Shown here one piece after another: positions 22,991 to 34,438 of a DNA stretch of 64,000 nt. How positions within the stretch are numbered: position 1 is the first letter of the stretch; every line of letters begins with the position of its first letter. A program made the position numbers and the translations under genes. Source of the DNA: Arctopsyche grandis (Eukaryota > Arthropoda > Insecta > Trichoptera > Hydropsychidae); the NCBI RefSeq assembly GCF_051622035.1, contig NC_135355.1, forward strand, positions 39,351,986 to 39,415,985, read 5' to 3'. The notes under the pieces were generated by a model. It saw only the letters and a program-made list of their open reading frames with translations, was not told the origin of the DNA and ran no database searches.

Positions 22991-23846
22991 ATTTAAAATT
23001 ATTCATACTCATCTAAAAAAGAAGAAATAGAATACACAACTTGTAGTATGAAACTTGTTCTACATATAAAGAAAATTAAAAAAAAAATCAAAAAGTTTTT
23101 TCTAATATGAACTTTCTATATTGAGGAATCTGAAATAATATATATTATATACATATATGTATACATTCGTATTGAACAATGATACATTCGACATATCGAT
23201 CATTCAAGAATAGGTCACCACACAGTGACGAATATATGAATACAAAATTGTATTGCACATAATGCAGTTGATATGTTATTATGCATTTCATTTAAAAAAC
23301 CAGAATTTCTAAGACATATTCATTCTAAAATCATCGACTTTCGATTTCTGTTGGCTGATACGAACGATACTTCAATGGAGTCGATTGGCGATGATGCATA
23401 TACAATGACACATTTCAAGGGCAAGAACATCTTATCGCATGCATATTTTTCTTATCGCTGCGTGTCAAATTCTCCTCGACGATAAAGTGTAATTTCATCC
23501 GAGCAAAAAAGGAATCCCCCTCCGGTAATAATGTATGTATTGTATTTGCAATGCGAGCATGTTTATGGAAAATAGATGGTTCGCCAAAGGGCACTTCCAT
23601 GCACTTCGATAACGTTCGATAATAGCAATTAGTGGCCAGAGGCACGTCCTATCATCGATAAGCGCTTATTAAAAACAATTTACAGCATGTATTATCAATG
23701 TACTATGTGTGATGTTTACTATATCCGACTAAGTTACGTCAGCTACTGTTTATAACAGTGCTCGTAGTATGATTGACGAGGCCACAGTGGTAGAACTTTT
23801 AGAATCAATTTTAAGAAGACACATTTTAGGCTTCTATGTATTTACT
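22991..23846. other. No recognised feature
   Basis: It is AT-rich with a GC-richer patch at 23330-23670. The short ORFs on both strands of that patch have no family resemblance. Confidence 0.4.
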
Positions 23847-24084
23847 TTAACACATTCAGCCCGGCGCATGATTTCATACATTTGCCCATGTGACGGCACT
23901 GTCACGCGTATCGGCACCCAATTACGCGTGACGGCATTAAATCACTCTATATAATGAGTTGTCCCTAAATCTTTATAGGAATTTTAGTGTTGGGGTGCTC
24001 AATGGAGTGGAACAGTAAAATTATAGTCTGCTATAGCACTATCCGCGTGGCCACCGGTGGTACACGCCGGGTTGAACGTGTTAA
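23847..24084. mobile_element. TTAA-flanked MITE (CACATTCAGCCCGGCG family)
   Basis: The ends TTAACACATTCAGCCCGGCG and CGCCGGGTTGAACGTGTTAA are inverted repeats about 20 bp long with TTAA borders. The interior is noncoding. Confidence 0.8.
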
Positions 24085-24351
24085 ATAAATTAATGAAATG
24101 AAAAGTACTGTATAAGTTTTTATGAATACAGTGTACTCTCGATTATCCGGGTGCGGATTATCCGGTTTGCGGATTATCCGTGCTTGAAAAGTATTAATTA
24201 ATATTTTAAAATTAATTAAATTTTGTTCTTATATGGTAATGAGACGCACCGATTGATTGCGACCGTAAACATGCGTGTTATTTGAAACGAATGATGTCAC
24301 ACAGAAATGTTTTCCGTTCCCCTTTTAAATGTATTGTAACGTACGGTTTGG

Positions 24352-24604
24352 TGATTACTAGTCAAATGTGAACCGGTCACAAGACAACCGGTCGCTCTAG
24401 ATCGGTCACACGTGATCACCCGTCACACTAAAACTGGTCACGAGAAAACTGGTGACACCCTAAATTCGGTCAATCAGTTTTATCGTGATCGATTTTATGG
24501 TGTGACCAGTTTTCTCGTGACCAGTTTTAGTGTGACGGGTGATCACGTGTGACCGATCTAGCGCGACCGGTTGTCCTGTGACTGGTTTACATATGACTAG
24601 TAGT
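24352..24604. mobile_element. Fold-back element built of GGTCAC subrepeats
   Basis: Two arms of about 105 bp are inverted copies (ACTAGTCAAATGTGAACCGG...CCGATCTAGCGCGACCGGTT...TGACTAGT). Each arm is itself made of direct and inverted repeats of GGTCAC/GTGACC spaced 12-18 bp, with an embedded GTGATCAC palindrome. The loop is about 35 bp. There is no coding content. Confidence 0.8.
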
Positions 24605-24612
24605 CCGTTTAC

Positions 24613-24997
24613 CGTTACGTACACCGCCGAGTAAGGGCAATCGGATTAGGCCGAGTAGCATCCCAGAGACTGTGTGACCGTTATAATTGGTTTCGAGGAT
24701 TATCGGGTAACAATGAGATACCCCCGAATGCACTTAGCGGCGATAGCGGTACTCGGTCGCATTCCCGTGGAGTTCTTAGAACTAACAACGCCAAAGCGTG
24801 GGACTGCACATCCGAGTACGTGACCATAACAATAGGTAAACAAACCGGACGTCGAGTGACCTATAAGGCGGTACTTAGGCGATATCAAGCCATTTTGGAC
24901 GGAGCACTGCCAGTGTGTGCATCTCCTTAATCATCAATAAATGCTGTGACACGACTTTGGCCTTTTACTTGGATCCTCCACCCACCCCTACGCAACA
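24613..24997 (+). mobile_element. Solo LTR (gypsy-like), plus orientation
   Basis: It is homologous, in opposite orientation, to the bordered LTR at 47835-48278: GTTACGTAC at one end, CCCAGAGACT(G/A)TGTGACCG inside, and TCATCAATAAATGCTGTGA, GGATCCTCCACCCACCCCTA and CGCAACA at the other end. AATAAA supplies the R-region polyadenylation signal. No internal retroelement genes remain. Confidence 0.75.
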
Positions 24998-26046
24998 GTA
25001 TTTTAATATTGCGTCAATTCTTTCAGTCGCTTTTGATCATCGAAGAAGTAACAAGTGCGTGTATTCAGAGCAGATTTTTTCGAACATACGTATGTTTAAT
25101 TATTATCAATTATAATACTTTGTGTGTGAAATTATTTCCTTTGCTATTAACTTGAAAATATTTCAGATGTACATACCTGTTCGAAATATACCTAGTGAAA
25201 CAAAAAAAATAAGTTAGAGGCGTTCGCGAGAGATTGTGATAGTTCTGCGGATCAAGATACGAAGATTTGCTTGCAACTATACTTGAATAGTTAAATCAAA
25301 AATAAGCAGAAGGAATACCAAATAGCGGTCAAATGTTTTCATGGAAACAGCCAAGTTTTTCCATGAAAAATTAGGATTAGTAGACAATTTCAATGCTTCG
25401 TCTGACTGGTTGACTAGATTTTTTTTATATTTTGGCAACAGTAGTACTAACTACTAATGGCCACTCATAAATAATGAGTATTAAAATTATGAAACAAAAA
25501 TTTGTGTTGTTAATATGATATTATACTTGAAACCAAGTCAAAATTTGATGATTCGGATTATCCGTGTTTTTCAATTATCCGTGCCCTCCCTCACCAGCAT
25601 TAGCTCGGATAATCGAGAGTATACTGTATGTCTATGTAAGTGGCAGAAATACTACAGTCGTTGGCCGTGCGATAGTCATTGATCATTTGGATTAAAATAG
25701 CACATTAACACCAATTGGCGGTAATTAATATATTGCTATCAGCTAATTATATATAATTGAGTATTACATCCATTAAACCCCCCCCCAAGATTAGATTCTG
25801 TGTTCACCACTGCTTTGTAATCAGAATTAGAATTCAATTGACCAACGACCCAGTAAGCATGGTTCTCGACTAGTGTTTCCCCTGCCCCCGTTTATGTAAC
25901 GGTTTGGTACTGGCTTACAAATCCAAAGCTGAAAGTTGAACTATATTGATTTAATTACCAATGACTTTAGATTGGGTGTGTCCAAATTTTTTAGCCAAAT
26001 ATGAATATTTTATGAGTGGAGTTAGGTTCGATTCTAGAACATTCTA

Positions 26047-26860
26047 GAAATTTACTGGAGTAAGGGCGAAATCACACAGGGAAGAATGATACGTCGTGTG
26101 CTTGGCTCCCCGCTGTGGGGGTTCTCCTACATTTATTCAAATATGGGATACAACGTTATCGATCACTGTCAATCAAGGATATAATTTTACCGAAAACACT
26201 CCAGGGGGTGATTTTGGAACGGTGTGTGCTGGGTGTGGCATGAGTATGTGCTTGGGCGGGTCTAACTCACGGCACCAAAAGCTGAAAGATCGAAAATCGA
26301 AAGATCAAAAAAAAAATGGTGCATGGTAAACGGTACGTATATATATATAATATATGTATATGAGTGGCATGCGGTGAAATTATCTCTCTTTTTGTCATAC
26401 AGCCTTGTTTAATGTGCGCGCGCAGGATACGGGAGGAAAAGCCTGTTCCTCTTGTTCCTGTTGTATCCTGCTCGCGCAAATTAAGTAATGATGTACGTCG
26501 GGGGGGGGGGGGGGAGAGAGTTTTACCGCACGCCACTGATATATATATATACTAACCGTTTTTCATATGTATGTATGCATGGTAAACGAACATTATCGAC
26601 TTTTTTACGGTTTCCCGTGCTGGGCATGCCACATTGTTTTCGCATGTTTAAAAGTATCTAAAAAAAACCACGTGCCACGTTCCTTGCTGTGTGTTTTCGC
26701 CTTGAGTTTATTAAAGGGCGAAATCACACAGAAAGGCACGTGGCACATGATTTTTTTTAGATATTTTTAAACATGCGAAAAAAATGCAGCACGCCAAACA
26801 CGTATTCATGGCACATGGCCCAAAAATCACCCCCTGGAGTGTTTTCGGTGATATTTTATC
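26047..26860. mobile_element. Composite of GGGCGAAATCACACAG MITEs
   Basis: It begins AAGGGCGAAATCACACAGGG and contains CTTGGCTCCCCGCTGTGGGG, ATCACTGTCAATCAAGGATA and AACACTCCAGGGGGTGATTT. Related pieces recur at 26670-26720 and 26818-26880, and in a second composite at 36424-37110. A CAGTGGCGTGCGG MITE (26361-26538) is nested in it. No ORF is supported. Confidence 0.6.
26361..26538. mobile_element. hAT-like MITE (CAGTGGCGTGCGG family), copy 1
   Basis: Terminal repeats GTGGCATGCGGTGAAATTAT and AGTTTTACCGCACGCCACTG sit in TATA-rich flanks. Internal blocks GTGCGCGCGCAGGATACGGG and GTATCCTGCTCGCGCAAATT are also inverted. The copies at 32098 and 36767 have the same plan. Confidence 0.75.
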
Positions 26861-26914
26861 GATAACTGTGTATCCCATAGATATTTGAAAGAACTTGTCG
26901 AAATAATAACGACA

Positions 26915-27446
26915 TTAAGAGGGCTGGACAGCAGCGCTTTGTCCATACAAACGTACTATACTTCTCCCTTCCTCAATTATGGCACTAGAGAAATTATTTT
27001 TTAATATGCTATGGATATCCACCATTGGGGTGCATCTATCGTTTTATTTTTTTGATTAATTATTTTTATAGGAGCTAGGAGCCGCCAAACATCTATAAAA
27101 TCGCCTCTTTTTTACACCCACGAAACGAGTCCAGCGTGTTTATTTAACGGTCGATTTTAAAAAAAATACGCCGATAGATGCACAGAAAGTATCTTTCTCA
27201 TACCGATGATGAAATTTTTTTTAAAATTGGTCCAGTTTTGGAGGAGAAAATAGGAGAATACGAAACCTCAATTTTGTCAATTTAAAATAAGTTTTATCTG
27301 GTCGAAGCGCAACTGTCGCATTCACTCAATATATATATATATTGATATATATTGTCGCATTCACACAATATATACATACACTCAATATATATATCGAAGA
27401 AAGGAACGGTAACAAAATTAAGGTTTCGGGTGTACAGCCCTCTTAA
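26915..27446. mobile_element. TTAA-flanked MITE (GAGGGCTG family), copy 1
   Basis: The ends TTAAGAGGGCTGGACAGC and GTGTACAGCCCTCTTAA are inverted with TTAA borders. The interior has TATATTGAGTG repeats. Copies in the opposite orientation are at 42055-42585 and 49284-50522. Confidence 0.85.
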
Positions 27447-28339
27447 CCACTTATGTTCTTTGTGGAGATTCTTCCGATTTGAGATTTATTTGTGGACCAG
27501 ACAAACAGCGTAGTTTAGGAACCTCTGCTGTAGACCAAAGAATCAATTTAAGCTCAGATAAGATCTTAATTTAATCTAATTAACAACTCAGATTATATCC
27601 AAGTGAAAAATACACATTTTTTTAATTAAAAACAACTTCCATACGAGATGCGAATATTTTTACTATATCTTCTAATTATTTCTGCTTTGTCTTTGACTGA
27701 TGTTACATTTTGTATATGCAATACAAAAATTGAACGTTTGGCTACATTAAGTTTCAACGCAGTTTTGGTTATATTTTCATTACAGAAAAAACGTCGTAGT
27801 AAAATATCGACATTGTATTCTGACCGAATTAGTGAAGTTTTACACGTTTTTGCTGAAATGCATAAAAAAAGCAACAAACTATTTTCCGGGTCAAATTCAC
27901 AATTTGAAAATACATACGTGTTGGTTATAATTCGAGTTTCAGAAACAGAATCGTTAGAAATTGTGGCAAAATCATCACGAACCAGTAGTTTTACTTGAGA
28001 ACAACAATGCGTGTTCGTTCTAATTATATCGCGACCACTGTCTCGTTACTCCTAATGTTTTATTTGGCTTCCCTGGAATTTTATTAACTTTTATTATCAT
28101 GTACGCTGAAATGTGAAACATGCTATAATAAAATAATAAAAAAAATGTACTTTTTACATATCTTTTGGTAGACTGTTTAGTTTTCATAGCACTTACGGTT
28201 TCTGCGTGTTTGTTCTGACATACTCATAATAAAACCACAATACAAAAGATGTCTCATTTAAAGTTGCACTTCCTATTGTTTTAAAAATAGTGTACATCTG
28301 TATATGTCTAACTTAGCGTGACTATATTTACATCATCAT
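27447..28339. other. No recognised gene; unidentified reading frame at 27648-27998
   Basis: The plus-strand 116-codon ORF starts with a hydrophobic stretch resembling a signal peptide. The minus strand (27626-27877) reads KTALKLNVAKRSIF, which looks like a helix-turn-helix of a transposase. The second reading seems likelier, but neither is firm. Confidence 0.3.
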
Positions 28340-28660
28340 CATCATTCACAGCCATTCATCATCCACTGTTGGATTAAGGTCTCTCCAGCATACTTCAATT
28401 CGTCTCCATTTTAATCAACTCTCATCCCTTTTTTCTTAATTAATTTTTCTGATTTTATCTACCCATCTCCCCTGTGGTCTCCCTTGCACTCTTTTTTTTA
28501 CATACCTCCTTTGCATTTCACATGGCTTTCGTGTTGGTGGTCATTTTTATCTCTTATCCGATCGTTTTCATACTTTGCCATATTGCTCATTTTGGTCATC
28601 AATATACGTTAATGTATCGTCTGCCATTACGTTGGAGATAAAATATCCTATACAACGCGT
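28330..28660 (-). mobile_element. RTE-like LINE 3' fragment
   Basis: The minus strand reads GRPQGRWVDKI followed by WRRIEVCWRDLNPTVDDEW and ends in (ATG/CAT)n near 28335, the usual 3' end of RTE-type elements in insects. Frames are broken. A relative occurs at 48284-48640, and the upstream part recurs at 18440 and 57786. Confidence 0.65.
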
Positions 28661-28717
28661 CTTAAAAACGGGGCCCGTAAATCTTCCTGACGTTTAACAA
28701 GCGTTGTTTAACAAGGC

Positions 28718-29102
28718 GCCTTCCTGGCCAATTACAAATATTGCAGCACTTTTTATTCATTATATAAGTAACTGAATTACGAGACACTGAAAAACTCGCA
28801 AATCAATGAGACATCTATCAAATCGTACACAACCTTATTCATTGCACATTAATCAAACACAAATTATTGGTGACATATTGTATATATAATGGCCAATTTT
28901 TACCGGGAACCGTTTCAACAATGAAATCAGAGAAAATTGGCAAACTCTGATAGGAAACGATCAACCTGGAGTCACAAATCCAGGTCTAACCAGCAGCATA
29001 CTCTGAAAAATTCATTTTCACTCGAGGCTCGGCCCTGGGATCGAACCCGGCACCTCACGACGCTAAGCAGAAGCTTAACAACCGAGCTATGCTGCTGGCT
29101 TT
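28718..29102 (-). mobile_element. tRNA-derived SINE, copy 1
   Basis: Read on the minus strand it starts with a tRNA-like head: A box TAGCTCGGTTGTTAAGC and B box GGTTCGATCCC. The body includes GTTGAAACGGTTCCCGGTAA, and the end is ...GCCTTCCTGG-like. It is a pol III retroposon, not a functional tRNA, because the cloverleaf arms do not close. Confidence 0.85.
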
Positions 29103-29353
29103 TACATTCTCTCGGGTACCCAAGCCTTAGCCAGGGTTAAATTAAAAAAATAATATATTATAATAACGTTAATTTAGTATTTTTTATTGTATCTTTGAAA
29201 ACGTATTTTTTGAGAAAACAGCAAATTTAATTTGATAATTTGGTCCGAAAAAGTCATTATTCATACATATAACGAAAAATCGATTTTTCTATTTAACTTA
29301 ATATTCTAGTTGTATAAATTCCCTGTATAAATATTTCTTTTAAATATGCCGAA

Positions 29354-29513
29354 CAGTGGCGGCTCGTCCATATGGGCTGCAGCCCTTCTAACATACATAG
29401 TACATATGTATGCCATTTTTGTTTGCATTTGGTCACTGGTTTGGTCAACGAGATACTACAGCTCGATTCATATCTGCAGTCCTCCCACTGGTAATTCTCA
29501 CGAGCCGCCACTG
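29354..29513. mobile_element. hAT-like MITE (CAGTGGCGGCTCGT family)
   Basis: CAGTGGCGGCTCGTC and CACGAGCCGCCACTG terminate a 160-bp element. The flanking 8-mers ATGCCGAA and GTGCTGAA look like a decayed 8-bp target duplication. A second copy, split by later insertions, spans about 51176-52937. Confidence 0.8.
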
Positions 29514-29521
29514 GTGCTGAA

Positions 29522-30635
29522 GAATATGTACCTAATATTTAAATATTTTACAGTTGAAGTTGGAATATATTCCGTCTAACCCACGTAAATTGATTCATGT
29601 GCCGAACTAAATTCCAACTGGTCAAAATATATTACAACTGAAAATTCAATTCGAATATAAATTGGTACCAGGTTACAATGGAGACGCTAGGCTACGTTTA
29701 TTGGAAAATCGAGAGAATAGTTTTTTCACAGAATATTAATCGAATAATCATCGTCATTTTAATAATGCCATTATAGAATACAAATGGAACCAATATAATT
29801 ACAATCCATAAAAAAATGGCTTGAAATCATATTCTCCACCCCAATTTCTTTGCATTTTTGTAGTCATTTAGTTACATTTTGATTCTTCAACTCCTTATTG
29901 TTGTCAAACATATCTTACTAGAAGTCGGAAGTCATAATGTGTTATAAATAGTAATTTATTCGTGTTTAATTCTCTGATTTAAACCATCGATTGAAAACCG
30001 AACCAGAATGTGACCTTGAAAATATCAATGCTCCAAAGGTTCAAGTCGTTTTTGATTTAATTTTTATATTCAAGGTCCACTTCTCAAAACTACGGTTCAA
30101 CTTTGTTGATCCAATCTGACGTATGCGTTACAAATCAGTTACAAATTTGGACAATTATATTCTAAAGATAGCTTCGGTACAAATTTGAGTATTTTCGCCG
30201 ATGACGAAGATTCAATTTGGAAGGGGGAAAAAACTAGTTTAAAAACTTTCGCAAGGCTTAATTATTTCGAGAACTCCCTCGTCGTGGACAACATTGCTCC
30301 ATCATATGAAGTCTCTTGTGAATGGCACTTGGTGGCAAGACCACGACGATGGAAACTGCTGCTGCCAGCGGCTAGGTCACGGTTACTTCGACCCAGATAT
30401 GACGTTATTCGCTTTTGAAAATATCAACATACGAAGAGGTGAGTGAGGTCAGTTTGTGGTGTGGCCCCTGTGCTGGACCACTACGTCGTTTGAGACTTAA
30501 CTGACCTCGTAGTGGTAGTATTATGTGGGAACCTGGGAATAGACCGCAAGTTGCAGGAGATGTTACGGTCTATCATTATGGGTGACTGTGAAATATTCAG
30601 TCGAAAATATTCGTTTATTATGCATACATTCTAAG
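29522..30635. other. No recognised feature
   Basis: Mixed sequence with a GC-richer patch at 30250-30600. A short inverted repeat CACTACG..CGTAGTG lies at about 30478-30515. No gene family is recognised. Confidence 0.4.
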
Positions 30636-30945
30636 CCCGCTTTAAAGGTCAAGGAATTTGACCCTTAAAGCCCTCAACATTAAGCCACCCCCCCCCCCCC
30701 CAACGAATACAGTCTAAGAGACCCTTTCGTCGGAGAACGAGACGGTTGTTCATGAATATCGCACAAGAACAACCGCACATCATTGTTCTAATAAAAAAAC
30801 CACACTGTACATAACCAAGTACAAAATAAACAACAACGCATGAACACATAAAGCGCGCATGCGTTAGGAAATAATACCTGAAATGTGCCGTGCGAATGCA
30901 CGCACACCTCAAGTGAACATACATGTACATATGTATGTTTATACG
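30636..30945 (-). repeat. Dispersed repeat, inverted partner of 52585-52905
   Basis: The reverse complement matches 52585-52905: CCTTTAAAGTGAGCTTAG-like end, a poly-G/poly-C run, TCTCTTAGACTGTATTCGTT, GTACTTGGTTATGTACAGTG and GTGCGTGC near the end. It is followed by a CA-repeat tract here. The class is unknown. Confidence 0.75.
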
Positions 30946-30956
30946 TGCATAAACAC

Positions 30957-31030
30957 GCACACACACACACACACACAAACACACACAAACACACACACAG
31001 ACACAAACCACAAAAACATACACACACCTA
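30957..31030. repeat. (CA)n-rich tract
   Basis: Interrupted CACACA run. Together with the run at 31997-32020 it brackets the fold-back 31045-31995. Confidence 0.9.
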
Positions 31031-31044
31031 AACAGCAAACGCAC

Positions 31045-31995
31045 ACTCATGGTGCTTACGGACTAAACCAACGACGATTTTGGGCCAACTTTTTAACCAG
31101 CAGTAGCGTACAAAATATCGAAATAAAAATTAAATTTTAAAATTGAAATTAAATATCAAAATCAAGCTAAAGAGCGAGATTGAGCTAAAATTAGATCATC
31201 GTTTATGTTTTGAATTACAACAATGTTTTGAATTACGACGATACCGCATTTAAAACCAGAGAAATATTATAATTTCTCTGATTACGAGCGAAAAAAAATA
31301 TTGTTAATGTCGTCACGAGATGTTACTGTATTTCCACGTGGATGATCGATAAAAAAAAAAACAATTCATAAAAAAACGCGGTGTCGGATGTCGGTGATTT
31401 GTCAAAGGGTTTTTTTTCTTTCGTCGAAATAAAATTAATAATCACACATTATCCGATAAATTTTACCTCTGAAATGATTTAATTACTTGATTTATTTCGA
31501 CGAGAGAAACAATTGAAGAATAAAAAAATCCGTTTGATGTGACCGACAACACCCCGGGTTAGCAAAAATCGTTGGATCACCCATACTAATATATGATATA
31601 TTCTCAGTAACTGCGCATTACGGGGAAGTAAAAATAATAATTCTTTGATTTTTTTTCGATCTTAGTGCGTATCTTCGTAAGTCAAAACATCTTCGACAAA
31701 CAAAAGTCGAGGATTACCTGTATGTGATTGTTGATGATCTAATTTTAGGTCAATCTCGAAAATTTATTTAAATTGTGCATGTTCTGTTTTAACTTTCAAT
31801 ATTTAATTTTAATTTTAATATAATGATTATAATTTTATTTTGATACTTGAATTTAATTTTAATATAATAATAATAGTTTTAATTTTGATATTTAATTTCA
31901 ATTTTTAAATTTAATTTTTATTTCGATATTTTGTACGCTACTGGTTTTAAAAGTTGGCCTGTGGGCCGTTCGTTGGCTTGGTGCGTACGCACCAT
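31045..31995. mobile_element. Large fold-back element, about 950 bp
   Basis: The left arm (GGTGCTTACGGACTAAACCA...AGTAGCGTACAAAATATCGA...) is inverted in the right arm (...TCGATATTTTGTACGCTACT...TTGGTGCGTACGCACC) over roughly 115 bp. AATTTAATTTT stretches extend the pairing inward. The centre contains no recognisable ORF. Confidence 0.7.
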
Positions 31996-32097
31996 CACAC
32001 ACACACACACACACATTCACAGAATTAAAAAAAAAAAAAATAATAATAATAAATTATTAAATTATGCATACATATGAAAAACTGTTAGTATATATAT

Positions 32098-32250
32098 CAG
32101 TGGCGTGCGGTAAAACTACATCCTCACTTAATTTGCGCGAGCAGGATACAACAGGAACAAGAGGAAAAGGCTTTTCCTCCCGTATCCTGCGCGCGCACAT
32201 TAAACAAGGCTGTATGACGAAAAGAGAGATAATTTCACCGCATGCCACTG
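32098..32250. mobile_element. hAT-like MITE (CAGTGGCGTGCGG family), copy 2
   Basis: CAGTGGCGTGCGGTAAAACT and TTTCACCGCATGCCACTG bound a 153-bp element flanked by TATATAT/ATATATA. It is in reverse orientation relative to the copies at 26361 and 36767. Confidence 0.8.
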
Positions 32251-32514
32251 ATATATATTATATGTATATAGTACATAGTACCGTTTACCATGCACCCTTT
32301 TTTTATCTTTCGACTTAAGATCTTTCGATTTTCAATCTTTGCCTTCCGATTTTTGCTTTTTCGACCTTTTTACTTTCGGTCCCGTGAGGTAGACCCCTAT
32401 CATGATATGTTCAATTAATTTAAAAATCGTAATAAACCCGAAAGACTGTCTTTCAATTGTAAAGTTCCTTTAGATTTTGTTATATTTATTTTATTTTATT
32501 TTTACATAGATATA

Positions 32515-32942
32515 TACCGGGAAGACCTCAAAAGTAGACCCCAATGCGCCTTCCCAGACAATTAATTACAAACATTACAGCATTTTTATTACATAAATCG
32601 CTGTATTTCGAACACGAAATTAACAATTAATTCATTAATGAATTAATCCATAGAAACATTATAATATATGGGTTTAGACTTGTACACAATTTTTTACACA
32701 CTGTACATAAATCAAATTCAGATATTTGTGACATAGCGGGTAGGATGATTTTTGCCAATTTTATGGAGGAACCGTTTCAACAATGAAAATCAGATAAATT
32801 GACAAACTCTGATAAAAAACGATCGACTTGCAGTCACAAATATCCCAGTCTGACCAGCAGTATTACAGATTAGTACGGGATCGAACCCGGTAAACTCTCG
32901 GTGCTAAACATAAACGCAACCACCGAGCCATACTGCTGGCTT
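32515..32942 (-). mobile_element. tRNA-derived SINE, copy 2
   Basis: The minus strand carries an A-box-like TATGGCTCGGTGGTTGCG and a B box GGTTCGATCCC, the same GTTGAAACGGTTCCTCC block and a 3' end near 32515. It is more diverged than the copy at 28718. Confidence 0.8.
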
Positions 32943-33955
32943 TATAATAGTGTTTTTTCCGCTGACTTTTCAACTAGTAGTGATTTCAAACTTAAGTTAA
33001 AACTTTGAGTGAGGTTTATTTTAAAAAGTAATCTATCACTATCACTATCTGCTTTGATAGGATAATAAAAAAAATTCAATATCCCAATTTGGCCACATCA
33101 TCTTATTAATATTTATAACATTACATTCGAAGGATGTGATTGTTAAAAAAGTTTGTTGCCATTTAAAACAAATATTAGACTTAGTGTTAGTCATTTTCAG
33201 GTATCCAATGTGATTTGATTGATTATAACTAATAAAAAAAAATCACTTTGATATTGAACTATTTGTCTCATACTAAAATAACATTTTACGAATGTTGCAA
33301 TGAATAAAAATTCTACTTCAGGACAAACGGTTTAGTAAACGAGTTTATTCGTAATGTTATTATCATTCAGTGACTAATGATAAAACAATATCCAATGTCA
33401 AAAGATAGATGAAGCCTAGTTATTTTAACGATTTAAATTCAACGATTTTATTACTTATTTTTTTCAATATGATAAAAAACAAAACAACTCGTATTTTAAT
33501 TAAAATAAAACTTCATTTCATAAAAATTAATACATTATATTGTCATAACGGATGAAGGTTAAAGGTATTTACATCACCATTGGATAATTAATGATATCAT
33601 TGCTCAAAAGTGTGAACTTTGTAGGAACATTGACACAATAGTGACACTACTGACGATGCGTATGTGAAATACGAGCATTAGAGTGGGGCAAAATCATCAA
33701 CAAGCTTTATATATGCAAGAAAGTATGGAATACATCATGCGACCCGTCATGGTATAAAAAATGCGATGGTATAAAAAACTATGACAACAATAATATAATT
33801 CGACTTGAAAGAGTCTGGAGTACCTCTAGGCTCTGTTTTGTCAGTAAAGCAAAAAAAAAACGGTAAACCTTTGTGGAAGAGATGCAAGTAATTCAACAGT
33901 TTTAAATTCAAAACTAGCAAGGTTAGCAAACTACGGCTACAAATCATTTTTACTT
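32943..33955. other. AT-rich, no recognised feature
   Basis: No open frame with family resemblance and no long inverted repeat was seen. Confidence 0.4.
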
Positions 33956-33959
33956 TATC

Positions 33960-34438
33960 TATGTTTGTAATAATAATAGATGAAGTTTTGTGAGCATGCG
34001 AAAATTCAAAGTCGAGATTATGATTCAGAATCGATCACTAATCACGTTTTCATGATCTAGAAAAAATATGTATGTGTATTTTGGGGATTTTTTGAACACC
34101 GTTCGTCCTATCGAATAGAAACTTATCGTATCGATTACTAAAATTCTTATCGATACGATGTAAATTTTTAAGTTGATAGGAAATGATACCTCCCCTTATA
34201 GGTGTCCTCTTTTTATAAGTTTTTGAATTCAATTCTCTCCCAAACCGCTGACCGAATCGGACTGAATATTTTTACATGTAACAGATAATATAAATTTTAT
34301 GCCTTAATATTTTAAAAATATTTTTACCTCAACCAGAAGTAGTACTTTTACACTAGAGGATTGAGGTTTTTCTCGAATGCCTTTGGGCGTATTGAACTGA
34401 GATTTTATACCTGGAAGTTTAAGCTTAATACCAAGTTA
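33960..34438 (+). repeat. Dispersed ACCGGAAGT repeat family, copy C (5' part)
   Basis: TTTACTTTATCTATGTTTGT through TTAAGCTTAATACCAAGTTA, parallel to copies A and D. It is cut at 34438 by a Helitron. A short stretch after the Helitron (TATGTATAATTTGG) resumes the repeat. Confidence 0.8.

Larger units (their letters stand above)
24129..25626 (+). mobile_element. Tigger/pogo transposon relic, TA target
   Basis: The left end CAGTGTACTCTCGATTATCC and the right end GGATAATCGAGAGTATACTG are inverted and flanked by TA. At 25340-25430 the plus strand reads ETAKFFHEKLGLVDNFNASS followed by DWLTRF, the CENP-B-type DNA-binding part of Tigger/Jerky-like transposases. Most of the transposase is lost. A fold-back (24352-24604) and a solo LTR (24613-24997) sit inside. 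Confidence 0.85.
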
